A stretch of 64,000 nt of DNA from assembly GCF_027887165.1 (NCBI RefSeq), contig NC_077228.1:102457362-102521361 (forward strand), in the 5' to 3' direction. Below the pieces are notes generated by a model. It ran no database searches, was not told the origin of the DNA, and saw nothing but the letters and a program-made list of their open reading frames with translations. Positions within the stretch are counted from its first letter, which is position 1. Each line of letters starts with the position of its first letter. Below, piece by piece: positions 10,740-22,474 of the stretch. The position numbers were made by a program, and so were the translations under genes. The DNA comes from Monodelphis domestica. Taxonomy: Eukaryota > Chordata > Mammalia > Didelphimorphia > Didelphidae.

Positions 10740-12400
10740 TATCCTTGCAGTTAGTATTCTAAGAAATAGATTTAAAGAACCTCTAAGACCTCAATTACAG
10801 GAGTAAAGATGTAGTATCAAGAGAACTAAATTACGATAAATGTCTTTGTATCCCTATGATGTATTTTACACATATGTAATGCTTAATATCTTTATATAAC
10901 TAAAGATCAACTGAGTTCTCTCTGTGATCAGTTCCTGTCATTAAAGGGTAATGGGTACAGTTAGTATCTATAAATAGTAGAGATCTCTATCCTTCACCTT
11001 TTCTCACCCAAATTCTGGAAAACAATGAGAAGGGTGAACTTTATCAGAAAAACTTTAGGGAAATTAAAGGAAAGGAGATCAGTAGGATAAGTAGGATCAA
11101 GCCATTTAAACAACTATATTTTATAGTTTTATGAAATCACATAGGAATGGAATTAAACAAAAAGCAGGACAGATACCTTTACTTAATTAGAATAAATGTA
11201 TTTATAAACCTTTTATGACAAAGTAAAGATTAAAGAATTAGTTGATATTCACTGAATATTCCCCATGAAATGCTGGTTGACAAAGATCATGCTCAAAACT
11301 GCTACCATCTACTGTGCTTTCTTCATATCTTTTGTTGGATTTGAATTCAGGTCTTATGGACTCAAGGTCTTTATTCTATCCACTGTGTCACCTACATGCC
11401 CCATGACAAGATAAAAGTAGGAGAAAAATCAAATAATATGTGAATTACAATTGAGGAAAATTAATATTGGATTATGTTATTTGTCATCAATATTTCTATG
11501 TGTATCCATTCATTTCCTCAGATTCCAGGCTCTGAAGGTCAGTTTCTCAATGGCTGAGTAATTACTACTAGTCCCTCAAAGTATCACCTATGCAAAGACC
11601 TTAATTTTTCAGATTGTGAAAAAGAGAAATCAGGAAAGCCTGCAAAAAGACAGGAATAGCTGGGACTGATGATCTGTCATTCAAATGAGAGTATTCTATT
11701 TGGAATGTGACCAGGAAAGGGCAGTTAGAGGCAGACCAACTGAAGGCTGGACCTTTTGGCTTGAAAGAGGGAAGAAGTCTGTTCTCACTGCACTTTTGGA
11801 GACTGAAGCCTGAAGGTTGTCTTTGGTTTTGAAGACAAAAGAAAGAAGAACAAAGTACAGCTCTCTCTCTGATTTGCTCTGTTGTGATAGTGACTGAACT
11901 TCCAGACCTATCAGCCATTTCTCCCAATTGAACTATATTTCACCATCCTCCAAGCTGACTCATTGTAGTATTAGGGAAATCTCCAATCCTCTTCCCCTCC
12001 ATTTCTTATCCTTCCTTGTCTTCCCCAATTAACCCCTTACTTAAGATAGAGAAGAGAAAGAATATTTCATTTGAGACATAAAACTCACCTTGAATTGATT
12101 TAAGAGACTAATAGAAGATCAACAAGAAAGGGGGAGGGAAGAAGAAGGAAGGCTGAAGGGAGGAAGAAGATAACAGCCTGATCTTTAGTTATCAATTATC
12201 ATTCAAAATAGTTCCTTATTACAATTTGGCACTCCAAAACAAAAAACCAGCCCCACCAAGGTCTGATCCCAGCACATGCCCTTTTTGTCCTTGCTATTCC
12301 TCTAATCAGGATTTGGAATGACCTGATCTATAAGAAGGGAAACAGTCACTGAAAATTTCATTGAGATAGGTTTATATTTTTCTAGCTAAAAATTACTAGA
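10740..12400. other. KIF14 intron 1, nothing recognised
   Basis: AT-rich sequence with no exon that I can support. The 108-codon open frame at 11601-11927 (minus) has no recognisable domain and no splice-site support. Confidence 0.4.
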
Positions 12401-12539
12401 GAAAGCTTCTCCAAAAACCAGCTCAAATTCCATTTTTTATGTGCCAGAGAGGGGTAGTTTGACATTTGTCTAGCTATAGAGAAACTGTAAACATCTTCCT
12501 ACCAAAGGAGTTCTTCCCTTCCCAACAATGAAATAATTA

Positions 12540-12790
12540 CTTCCCAACCCTGCAGCTGAAATCTCTAAGCCCACCTGCTTATTAAAATATCCACCAATCA
12601 GAACTGCCAGGGGAAATCCAAAGGATATATTGTTAGGCCAATCAAAAGGAAGATACAGGTAGGTATAAAAGACACTGGTTGGTCCTTACTTTAGAGCAAA
12701 TGAAGCACAGCTTCTTTTATGTAGACTGTGTTCCTCTATTAATAAACTATATTATAGGTGGACCAATGGCCTCATTTTACTTATTGGTTA
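12540..12790 (+). mobile_element. LTR-like segment (probable old endogenous retrovirus solo LTR, 3' part)
   Basis: Promoter-like elements occur in order on the plus strand: CCAATCAGAA near 12594, GCCAATCAAAAG near 12637, a TATA box (GGTATAAAAGAC) near 12662, and an AATAAA signal near 12740 about 75 bases later. This is the spacing of a retroviral LTR (U3 to R). The 5' boundary and flanking duplication were not found, and no retroviral coding sequence adjoins it. The orientation is antisense to KIF14. Confidence 0.5.
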
Positions 12791-12989
12791 AAAATTCTAG
12801 GTGTTAGAGAGTGTAGCAAAAGACAAATGACAAATAAATGGCACAGCCATGGTAAGCAGTCTTCAAAAGATTAGTTTACTGGACAGGAGTTCTCTTTCTT
12901 CTAGGAATTTAGTCTAAATCAAATAAGAAGACTGTAGATAAACATCAAGCAAAGCTAAAATAAGAAAATTTTATGGTAAGATGTTGTGG

Positions 12990-13175
12990 AAAGGTCACTT
13001 TGCTGGGAGGTTAAGAAACCTGCATTCAGGTCTGGCACGGCTATAAATTCATATGTTGACCTAGAGAAGTTATCTTAATATCCCTCTGCTTCAGTTTTCT
13101 GGTCTCTAAAATGGTAACACCTGTCCTGCTCATCTCATGGGGTGTTTGATGTTGTGTGGATAAAATTAAAGAGCA
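12990..13175 (+). mobile_element. MIR-type SINE
   Basis: Forward signature: 'gctgggaggttaagaaacctg', 'ttcaggtctggcacggc', 'cttcagttttctggtctc', then 'ggtaacacctgtcctgctc'. It lies in KIF14 intron 1. Confidence 0.55.
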
Positions 13176-13689
13176 TTACGCATTATATAAATACACTTTT
13201 AAAAGTTCACTTAAACGCATTTAAAACCATATATGAACATCATTATAAAAATGATTTATCCTGTAATCAAGTCAACTTATTAAGTAAACTGAAAAGTACT
13301 GTAGGAACTGCAAGAATTTTTTTAAATGTACATGCATGTAGAAGAATTCTAGAAACACTTCTAACTCTAGAGAGTAAAATTAAATGATCGTTTATGTCCT
13401 TTTCAGTTCCAAACTGTGTAATTCTACTTTCTTCTTTTCTTCTTAAAACCCTTTCGGTGTATGGTTCGAAGGAGTTAAATGACTTGCCCTGGGTCACACT
13501 GCTAGGAAGTGTCTGAGGCCACACTTGAACACAGCATGAGAACTCACTTTCTAATAATTCTTTTGGGGAACATGAACGGTAATGTCATTGGTGAGGGTAA
13601 CTGCTCAAAAAGAAACTTCCTCTACCAATGAAAATTCCCACCTACTCCGCAATTTAAGAGTCTTTTTGAAGTCTACCTTTATCTAATGT

Positions 13690-13960
13690 GTTCAGGTTTT
13701 CAAAGCACTTTTAAGCATTCTTTTTATCCTGACAATTCCCTGGGGTGGGAGACAAGCGTTATTGTCCCCATTTTACAGATGGGAAAAAGGGGGCCGGGAG
13801 TCATCTAAGTAACTTGATAAGAGCTATATAGTCGTTATCTACCTTGACTGTCTCAGGCAGCTTTTGAAGTCAGATCTTACTTTTTCTGTGACAACTCGGT
13901 AATGTAGGGGCCACAAGTATGATTATCCCCTTTCTGCAGAAGAGGAAACCGGAGGCTAAG
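13690..13960 (-). mobile_element. MIR-type SINE(s)
   Basis: Two reverse MIR cores occur in sequence: 'cccattttacagatggg' near 13767 and 'ctgcagaagaggaaaccgg' near 13935. It borders the KIF14 promoter region. Confidence 0.5.
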
Positions 13961-13989
13961 TAGTCGAAGGCCCACCTAGAGGTTGAAGG

Positions 13990-14720
13990 AGGAACTGCAG
14001 CACGTGGGACAATAAACCACACCCTATTACAGCTCAATCCTTCCTCTTAGACTCCCTCCACCTCCCCACAGAGGATCGGCTCCCGCACGGCCCGATGGAT
14101 AAATTGATATCGCGCAAAACTGCCCACCCACCCGATCTGACAGGAAGGACCACCCTCCCCACCCTCCTTTCCTCCACAACGCCCTACCTTCCCTGCGCAG
14201 GCGTATGGACTGGCATGGGAGGGGGGCTTCGATGCTTCTCTCCTTCCCACTCAGAGGAGACGACGACTGAAAAACGCGATGGAAGTGAAAAACTTTAACT
14301 CCCCGGCCCTAAGTCGACTGCTATTTAACACCCAACTGTCCCCTTCCCCTTAACCTTTCCCCGTGACAGCCAAGCACCACACCGCTCACCTCCACTCCCA
14401 GAGTCGTCCCCGCGCCAGGTCAGATTTTGAATAAGTGCCCAGGCTCCTGATTGGCTGCCAGAACCCAAGTTAGACGCCGTGCCTCAGTTTGGTCCCGCCC
14501 TCTGCCGGAAGAGAACATGGTTTGTTTGGGTTTGCTCGTGTGAGACTGTATGTCCGCTCCACCCACCCGAGCTTCCGGTATTGAGGCTTCTTGACGCTAG
14601 GGGGCAGCAGAGCACAGAGCGGACCTTGGGAGACGCCCCTTTCCACTCCCGGTTTCTCGGCAACACAGAACCACTCCCTAGCTGCCTGAATCCTAGTCGG
14701 CCTCTCTCCCTGGGGAGGAA
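13990..14720 (-). promoter_or_regulatory. KIF14: KIF14 promoter region (CpG-enriched) with CCAAT, CHR-like and ETS motifs
   Basis: Local GC and CpG density rise sharply against the AT-rich background. The motifs seen are ATTGG (a CCAAT box on the gene strand) at 14450-14454, a CHR-type hexamer TTTGAA at 14426-14431, CCGGAAG at 14505-14511 and CTTCCGG at 14572-14578 (inverted ETS sites), and a GC box around 14495. KIF14 is a late cell-cycle gene, and CCAAT plus CHR is the known arrangement for NF-Y and DREAM/MMB control. The CHR here reads TTCAAA on the gene strand, so its orientation is a caveat. The region is placed where the head of KIF14 is expected, 5 kb before the first coding exon. Confidence 0.7.
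14190..14420 (-). other. KIF14: Candidate KIF14 untranslated exon 1 (limits uncertain)
   Basis: Two good donor sites lie on the minus strand downstream of the CCAAT/CHR cluster: GGAG|GTGAGC, with the last exon base at 14390, and GGAAG|GTAGGG, with the last exon base near 14189. Either could join to the acceptor at 9051. The transcription start would be expected close to 14420. No start codon is needed here, because the first coding ATG is in exon 2. Confidence 0.4.
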
Positions 14721-16300
14721 GAAGGGAGTCATACCGTTAGTTCACAGCACGGAGTATGAACTATCAAAGGCGCAGCCGTACGGTGAACTATGGTGGACTT
14801 TGTTGCTAATATGAGCAAGTTAGAAAAAAAAAATCAGCAGAATAAAAAGGCAAGGGGAAGCCCGAATTTCAACACAGGATGGGTTCTAATGGCGGTTCTC
14901 CACCACAAAAGTGACAATATCCTGGAAAAGTTCTATTCTAGAGAATAAAGCTATATAGCTGGTCATTGTTATTGCTGGAACGTATTAAGCTTAATAAATG
15001 CTTGTTGACTGACACATTTATACCCCTAAATATGGAATCGGATCTCTTTCATCCACTCTTAGGTTCATTGCCTTTCCATGGGTCTGAAACTTTACTTAGC
15101 TCATCTAAACAGAATCCCTTTTCTCCATCACTATTCTCCTACTCATTGTACCCTAAATCCTTCCACCAGAGACTACAAAGATTCCTAAAATAGATGGGTA
15201 TGACTTTTGGGATTCCCTGTATATGCAACTGGGATTTGAGAATTGATTGGTTTTATACATAAACATTATGAAGTACCATAACCCTGTTGAACCATGACAA
15301 TATCTTTTTATGGGCTCTCACTTATATTAATCCATTTATGGTATTAAACAAACCTTGAGTCATGTCTTACTATTATAGCAAAGTCTTTCAACCCTTTACC
15401 TTCTGTTTCTAGGAGGGAAGAATTCCCTTCTACATCAGCTGTGATACACAACAATTTAATCAATTAGTTAACTACAGACACTTGAGACAATACAGGAGAA
15501 ATTGCGTTAATTGTCAAAATTCAAGACTAGAGGAGAGTGTGGGAAATAGACATCCCTGTGCCTCAGGAGAAGAGGATTACCAGACTTTTGAGCATCCATG
15601 TTTGAACCTGGGTTAGATGATTGATTTGAAGATTAAAAGGTCAGTATATTCTTGATCCCTGGGGAAATTTCTGTGAGGTCAGAGCTCAAGGTGAAACATA
15701 TAGCACAAAACAGTAACTTTAGAGTAAAAGTCCCTTTTGTATAACAGTGCTGGAGTAGGCAGAATTGTATCTCCTGTCAAAATCAGGATGTCCTGGTGTG
15801 TATCCTCCAGTCCTCCCACTCTGAACTGATGGAACAAAGTCCACAAAAAAATCTAGGATACTGACTGTCTTTGAGCCTTTTGCTGGATATGACCCTATAT
15901 TACAAGAGGAGTCACCAAGTGAGGAAATGTAGAAAGCAAAGTGTCTAATAGTATAAGTGACTGAGGTTCTATATAAGTCTGCAGAGATGATTGTTCATTG
16001 GAGGGTGACCTTATTTTCCATGAGCCAGCTGTATGTTTCATATTTTTTAATTGTCAAGATTTATTTGATTTTTATTTTAGTTGCATATTTACACAAAGAA
16101 TTGGTAACCGCCTACTGGGTGGTGTCCTACAAGGAGTTTCCCAGATTTTCTGAATAGGCAAAGGAGCCAGAAAAGTGGGAAATTCCCCAAAGTATACCAG
16201 AGCCTTGAGGATATAAAAGGATATTTTACACAAGTATTATTTTAAAGAGGTTTTTTACTGTGTTTTGTGAGGAGGCAACATGATATAGAGGAAAGGACAC
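14721..16300. other. Intergenic sequence, mostly unrecognised
   Basis: This lies upstream of KIF14. A short L2 tail (AATAAATGCTTGTTGACTGA) is at about 14992-15012. I found no gene or other named repeat in the remainder. Confidence 0.4.
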
Positions 16301-16309
16301 CAGTTAGAA

Positions 16310-16560
16310 TCATAAAAATGGGGTTTCAGTGAAGCTCAGAATTGGGAGGGATCTCAAATACCTGTACCTAATTTCCCTCTACAGTGCATTCAATATGTGG
16401 TCATCTAATCTTTGATGAAGCCCTGTAAAATTGAAAATTGATTTTAATTCTATTTTTAAGACAACCAAACTGGTATAAGTTTAATATCCTCCCATGCCAT
16501 GTGAGCCTAAACTCCTTACTCTTGTAACTTCATCATCTATATTCTGGAGAAATTTGCCCA
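16310..16560 (-). mobile_element. L3/CR1-type LINE 3' end fragment
   Basis: It begins with the reverse of the CR1 3' end ('agaatcataaaaatggg', 'cagaattgggagggatctc') and continues with the diverged 3' UTR. Confidence 0.5.
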
Positions 16561-16569
16561 AAAGTTGAG

Positions 16570-16800
16570 TTTTTGTCTTGGAATTGCTGTTCAGTTGTGT
16601 CTGACTCTTTGTGACTCCTTTTGGGGGTTTTTTTTGGCAAAGATACTGATGTGGCTTGCTGTTTCCTTTTCCAGTTTATTTTCCAGTAATTGAGACAAAC
16701 AGGGTTAAGTGATTTTCCCAGGGTCACACAGCTGATAAGTGTCTGAGGCTAGATTTTTCTGACTCCAAGCCCTGCACTCTACTCTATCCACTGTCTTGTA
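16570..16800 (-). mobile_element. MAR1-type marsupial SINE
   Basis: The series is 'gttcagttgtgtctgactc', 'ggcaaagatactgatgtgg', 'cagggtcacacagctgataag' and 'ctctatccactg'. The same series is found at 41195-41455 and 56165-56415. Confidence 0.75.
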
Positions 16801-16889
16801 ATTACTTACTGTCTTTATTAATGTTCTTCCTAAAATGTGGCACCATACACTAAACACACTGTAAGGACAGTCTAACTAGCATAAAGTAC

Positions 16890-17310
16890 AGTGATCAGTC
16901 AACCAGTTAATAAACATTTATTAAGTGCCGGGATTACAAAGAGACAAAAAACACTCTCTGTCCTCAAAAACTCACAATATAATGGGGGGTGGGGGGGAAG
17001 ATAAGCAAATAAATTTGTACAAACTATATACAAGATAAATAGGAAATAATTAAAAGAGAGAGGGTCCTAGAATTAAGAGGAATTAAAAAGATCTTCTTGT
17101 AGAAGATGAGATTTTAGTTGGAGCTTAAAGGAAGCAAAACAAGCCAGGAGGCATACATGAAGAAGGGCATTCCAGGTATGATAGTCAGAAAAAAATGCCT
17201 CCCTTATTCCATAAACTATGCCTCTCTTAATGCATACTAATCATTCAGTAAGTATTTATTTATGCCTACTATGTGTCTGGCAAATAGGTGCCAGGGATAT
17301 GAAGATACCA
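16890..17310 (+). mobile_element. Unnamed marsupial repeat, third copy, plus a short related fragment
   Basis: 'aataaacatttattaagtgcc', 'ctgtcctcaaaaactcac', 'gtagaagatgagattttag' and 'gggcattccaggtatg' repeat the series seen at 3711. The part at 17235-17310 restarts with 'cagtaagtatttatttatgc'. Confidence 0.55.
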
Positions 17311-17479
17311 ATATCATATTACCTATTTGTATTGCCTTATCCAATTGTTAACTTATATTGAGTTTGCAGTTCATAAAAATACATCTTTTCCCAATTAAGC
17401 ACACTTCTACCATCTTGTACATGCAAAATTAATCCCCCCACCCCAAGTATGACTTTATTTTATTGTATTTTTTATTTGT

Positions 17480-17660
17480 TTCTTAAAAATCCTTACCCTT
17501 TGACTTAGTAGCAATTCAAAGACATAAGAATAGCAAGGGCTAGACAGTTGGGGTTCCAGGATCACACAGCTAGGAATTGTCTGAGGCCAGCTTTGAACCC
17601 AAGTCTCCTGACTCTAGGGCTGGTGTTCTTTTCACTGTGATACCTAACTACCTAGATTAT
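17480..17660 (-). mobile_element. tRNA-derived marsupial SINE, diverged
   Basis: Reverse signature: 'atccttaccctttgac', 'aggatcacacagctagg', 'gtctgaggccagctttgaacc', and 'ctctagggctggtgt'. Confidence 0.6.
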
Positions 17661-17689
17661 ATGTTACTCTCTATTAAATTGTATCTTTT

Positions 17690-17960
17690 TTATTTGACCC
17701 AATAGTCACACCTTTTGAGATCTCTTTGGATCCTTACCCTGTCAACCACATGTTCCTCCTAACTGCGTTATGATCTAAAATTTTGGTAAGCTATGTTTCC
17801 AACTAAGTCACTTACAAAGACCTTAAACAGCACAGAGCCAAGAACAGTCCGTAGAAACCTTTCAGTCCAAGGTTATCATTAATGACTACTCTTTAGGTCC
17901 AATACTTCAAACCTTACCAGATGTACCTAATTGAATTATGATTCATCTCACATTAACCTA
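17690..17960 (-). mobile_element. L3/CR1-type LINE fragment
   Basis: The segments 'cttaaacagcacagagccaagaac' (cf. the CR1 motif for a low-stringency hydrophobic region) and 'ctactctttaggtccaat' match the L3/CR1 copy at 52060-54160. Confidence 0.5.
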
Positions 17961-18194
17961 GTCCAAATGGGAAACATGGAAAACTGTTTAGCTGATTTAG
18001 GATCATAGAATTTAGACTCAGAAATGACCTTATGATTCCACTTAATGCAACTCCCTCATTTTATCAATGAAGAAAAGAAGACCCAGAGATGTTAAAAGAC
18101 TTGCTCATGGTCCTGTAAGGAGTGAGTAGCAGTCAGAATGCGAGAGCACCTTATTGTCCTTGCTGAAGCAAATAATATAAGCATTATTGTCCCT

Positions 18195-18370
18195 ATTTTT
18201 TCTTTTATTTTTCTTCTTTCCTTCCTTCTTACTTCTTCCCTCCTTTCCCTCCCTCCTTTCTTCCTTTTTCTTTCTTTCTTGCTTCCTTTCTCTTTTGTTG
18301 TTCCTTCCTTCTCACTTCTTCCCTCCCTCCCTTCCTTCCTTTCTCTTTCTTTCTTCCTTCCTTTCTTGAA
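18195..18370 (+). repeat. Long (TTCC/TTCTT)n polypyrimidine tract
   Basis: About 170 bases almost purely C and T on the plus strand, made of TTCC, TTCTT and CCCT units, interrupted by TTGCTTCC and TTGTTG. Long open frames on both strands here are artefacts of this composition. Confidence 0.95.
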
Positions 18371-19180
18371 CTTGAAGTGAGGTTGGCATTTTCCATCTTC
18401 CCTCTTGAAGCTGGAACCAGGAGTGCCCAAAGCGACTTGAAAGATTGAAGAAAACTCAAAGAAAACCCATGAGCTTGAAAAGAGCCATAAGAAAAACTGA
18501 AGAGAGTACCAGGCATTATGTCTACCATTGTAAAGATAGTTCTATACCAATGGTTTTGGGGATTGGGGTTACATTCAGTTTAACTAGATTTTAAGAATTC
18601 ATTTGTTAATGTTTTTCATGCTGTCCTCCTGGACAAGTTGGAAAAATGAAGACTAGATAGTACAATTAGGCAGATTGGATACTGGTTGAATTATTCAGCT
18701 TTCTAAGGGTCAATAGTAATGACCTCTACCCCTATTGTAAGAATATGATTCAGTCAAGTGACATTTCAGTCTGTGTTTTGAATAAATATTGAAGAGAAAT
18801 GATCTGAAAAATTCATACTTTGGGTTCCTGCCTTAAGACCTCTGATACCATTCTTATCTTAAATCACACTCAGTTTCCCTTGGAAATCAGCAACCCAAAA
18901 CACATTTAGCTTTTATAATGATATCAAGGTTCAACCTCATCTTTCCATGTTCAAGCACAGTTTATAAATCAACAACCTATTAGGCAGGTGGTACATTTTT
19001 GTTTATTTCTTTTTAATATTGTAACTATGGCTTCAGTAGTTAAAGGGAACTTCCAGGGAAGACACTCCCTCTACCACTATAGACCTGTATTTGTTTTACA
19101 ATTTCTCATCTTAGAGAAAGAAGTAGGATCTTAAGATTCAATAATTTTCCCAGTGTTTCACAACCATATGTGTTGGAGCT
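18371..19180. other. Intergenic sequence, nothing recognised
   Basis: No gene, exon or repeat family that I can name. Composition is ordinary for the window. Confidence 0.4.
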
Positions 19181-19194
19181 AGGATTTCTCTTTA

Positions 19195-20090
19195 GCCACA
19201 GAGGCAGCTATGTGATACTATAGATAGGGTCAGGAAGACCTGAATCCAATACTTACTAGCTATTTGATGGTGGGTTCTCTCAACTGTAAGCAAGGTTGTT
19301 GAAAAGATCAGATGAAATAACATTTGAAAAGCAATTAGCACAGGGTCTGGCACATAGTAGATGATATCTGAATGGTTAGTCCCTTCCTCACTGCCATGCT
19401 GCAAATGTTATTCTCATGATTGTCCCCCATTTTATAGATGAGGTAACTGAGACCCATAGAGGAAAAATGATGGGTCATATAATTATTAAGTTGTTGGAAA
19501 TGGAATTTCAATTCTGGTCTTCCTGAATCTAAAGTCCAGTGCTATTTCCACTCCACTGTGCTGGCATACTATGCTTCCCATGAAGTAGCCAGAAATCATA
19601 GTGGATAGAATGTTAGACTTAAAAATCAGGAAGTCCTAAATTCAATTCCTGCTTCAGAAATTTACTAGCAATATGATTCTGAGCAAGTCATTAAACTTTT
19701 GTTGACCTCAGTTTCTGCAGCTATAAAAAGGGGGTGATAATAGCATCTGATTCACAAGATTGTGATGAGAATAAAATTATATGATATTTGCAAAGATGCT
19801 TTGGAAACATTAAACTACCACATACATTCTAGCTATTATTGTAGAGGCAGTTGTGTGGTATAGTAGTGCCCTGGGTCCGGAGTCCTAAGGCCAAATCAAA
19901 CCTCATATTCTTCTTAGTTGTGTGACTCTGGGCAAGTCACTTAACCTCTGTTTTCTCATTTATAAAATGGGGGTGATGATAATATTTACTTCAGTGGAAA
20001 ATTGTGAGGATGAAAAGAGATAATACTTATAAAGTGAGTTGCAAACCTTAAAGCATTACATAAATGATTATAATTATTATTATTATAAAA
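19195..20090 (+). mobile_element. Three consecutive MIR-like tRNA SINEs
   Basis: Copies at about 19195-19400, 19580-19830 and 19845-20085, each forward. The best signatures are 'gtcaggaagacctgaatcc' with 'ggtctggcacatagtag', 'ctgagcaagtcattaaac' with 'ctataaaaagggggtgataa', and 'gtgtgactctgggcaagtc' with 'tataaaatgggggtgatg'. A reverse MIR core ('ttttatagatgaggtaactgag') lies at 19430 between the first two. Confidence 0.7.
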
Positions 20091-21330
20091 GGAGAAATTC
20101 TAGGGCTTAGAAAGTCAGGCTACTTTTTCAGAAACTTCTGAAAGATCTTTTTACATAAGATTACATTATTTCACTACTAGTACAGTGCTATGTAAATTAA
20201 ATGATACAAAGTAAAAGAACTATACTCATTAATTCACATAATAAACTTTACAGCTTTTATATCTATAAAAACTTTAAATATTTGTAATATCCTCTTTTTT
20301 TGCTTCAGTGATTTGTTTTACACAATTTGGAATTGGGTTCTCTGGATTCTGACACATATTCTTTCATTCTTGGTCAGGACATATCACTTTTTTACTGTAT
20401 TGTGTGTTAGGTATTTAGGAAATAAAAAATTCATTTCCCCACATTTCACCTTTATCAATGCCCATAGATTTCCAATGGGTTCTGCATCAGATAATTCCCA
20501 GGTTGTGAAAGCATGTTGATCTCTTAACCTTTCATGGTGCATGAAATTGTGCATGGCTATACTATAATATCCCATTTCGAAACATTTGGTAATTTCTGTA
20601 ATTTTGGAACAATTTTGCTTCTGAGTTCTTCATTCCTTCAGTGGGAACAGGACTTTCAGATTTATTGGAGGAAAAAATCCCCAAAACAATTCCAAAAGCA
20701 AATCTCCCAATAAAGATGTTTAGGTCTTAGAAGCTACTACAAATGTTATCCCCACAATTGTCTCTATTTTGGGGATGAGGTTCCTGAAGCTGAGGGTGAA
20801 AAAGTAACTAGAGTCTCTCACCAGTAACTAGGTTCCACAACAGCAGTTTCTCAAATATCTCTAAAGTTCATTGAAATGTAATCCTCCAGAGTTGTAACTT
20901 CTGTATCTTTCCTTCAACTAATATCCATGCTTTTAAACAACAGAATTAAAAACACAACAGAAATCAGGGCTGCTCATCTGTGGCAGGAAATCCGGCACAC
21001 AACTGATAGAGATCTAAATGGGAGGGAGGGGGGAGTGGCAACCAATTCAGTTCAGCTTCATCTATTTATAGTCAGATGTTCTGAGTCAACCTAGTATCAG
21101 TAGAATTATACACACATGACCATTGCTGTCATAAAATGAAACTGGAACAAAATTATTGCTGGTCCCATGTAATTTCCATGTGCTATCCATGAAATTTTTG
21201 CTGTGGTTATAACTTGCATTAAATCATCCATTTTCTGTTTTACTCTTCATATTAACAGCAAAATAAAAGGCTTCATTTGAATTGGGGATGTCAAGGATGT
21301 TTCTCAGTTACTTTTTTGTTTTCCTGGAAA
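20091..21330. other. Intergenic sequence, no gene found
   Basis: The sequence includes short open frames only. It could be an old degenerate element, but I cannot assign it. Confidence 0.4.
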
Positions 21331-21339
21331 TATATTTTT

Positions 21340-21580
21340 CAGCAGCTGGGTGGTTCAATGGATAGAGCACTGAACCTGGAGTCAGGAAGACAGGAGATTA
21401 AATCTAGCTTCAAGCACTTACTAGCTAGGGACTATAGATAATCACTTAACATCTGACTGTCCCAGTTTCCTCAACTGTAAAAAAGGGGGGGCAGTTTAAA
21501 ACAGCTCTTTACTTTACAAGTTGTTGTAAGGATCAAATGAAATAATATTTGTAAAGTGATTAGCCACATAACCATGCATA
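21340..21580 (+). mobile_element. MIR-like tRNA SINE
   Basis: Near-complete forward copy: 'cagctgggtggttcaatgg', 'gcactgaacctggagtcagg', 'cccagtttcctcaactg' and 'aggatcaaatgaaataat'. Confidence 0.75.
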
Positions 21581-22004
21581 TTTAGCCAAAGCTTGAGAAA
21601 TGTTTGGGTTTCCTAAATCTATTCCACCAATTTCAAGAAAATGCACATATGTTTTGGTATTGCTATTTTGTATATATGAGTTATTAATATATATGTGTAT
21701 ATATATATAGCCAGTTTTTTCCCTCTACCTTTTTTTTCCAATTTCCTTCTTTTTCTCTTCCTTCCTCCTTAACCTCTTTGCTAATAAACAGAGCTCATGT
21801 TGCTTGCCTGTAAGGGTAATGATGAGGACCAGTAGGCAGCAGCAGATGATAAAACTCACATTGGTTCCACATTGTGCAGAGATGCTGTCCCAGGAATCAT
21901 AGTATGATGGATACAGTACTAGACTTGGAGTCAGATAGTATTTCTGATGAGCTGAGTGGGCCTCTCTGGACCTCATAATCCTTTATCTATTAAAAGAGTC
22001 ATCA

Positions 22005-22220
22005 GGGAGAGGGACAGGCAGTTAAGTGACTCAGTGAATTCAGAATCAGGCTCAGAGACAGGAGGTCCTGGGTTTAAATCTGGCCTCAGACACTTCCTAG
22101 CTGTGTGACCCTGGGCAAGGCACTTAACCCTCATTGCCTAGCCCTTACCGCTCTTCTGCCTTGGAACCAATACACGGTATTGATTGCAAGATGGAAGGTA
22201 AGGGTTTGTTTGTTTTTTTA
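22005..22220 (+). mobile_element. tRNA-derived marsupial SINE, near full length
   Basis: Series: 'gacaggcagttaagtgac', 'caggaggtcctgggtttaaa', 'gtgaccctgggcaaggcac', 'ttgccttggaacc' region, 'gcaagatggaaggtaaggg'. An internal Pol III B-box-like GGGTTTAAATC is visible. A diverged MIR fragment precedes it at 21890-22000. Confidence 0.8.
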
Positions 22221-22474
22221 AAGACTGTTGGACTAATTGTCCTGAACTTCTAAATAGACATCTATGATTCTATGAATCAACTTCATCACCCCCTCTTCCT
22301 TTCAGCTGGCACACACACATCCTGGCATAGAGGTCTTCCAACTACCCATCTCCTCTCAGTAAGTTTGTCCTAGTCTCCAGGACACCCCTTCTCCAATTCT
22401 TAGTAGTACAGTAGTTAAGGCAACTAGGTGGCACAGTAAGTAGCCTATTAAGCTTAGTCAAAAAGACCTGCACT

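Noticed and set aside
18092..18528. Open frames of 80-112 codons over the pyrimidine tract
   Set aside because: They are translations of a simple repeat (K/E/R-rich or F/L/S-rich) with no coding value.
22005..22220. Possible tRNA gene from A- and B-box-like blocks
   Set aside because: The same blocks occur in all tRNA-derived SINE copies here; no cloverleaf can be folded, so they are SINE heads rather than tRNA genes.
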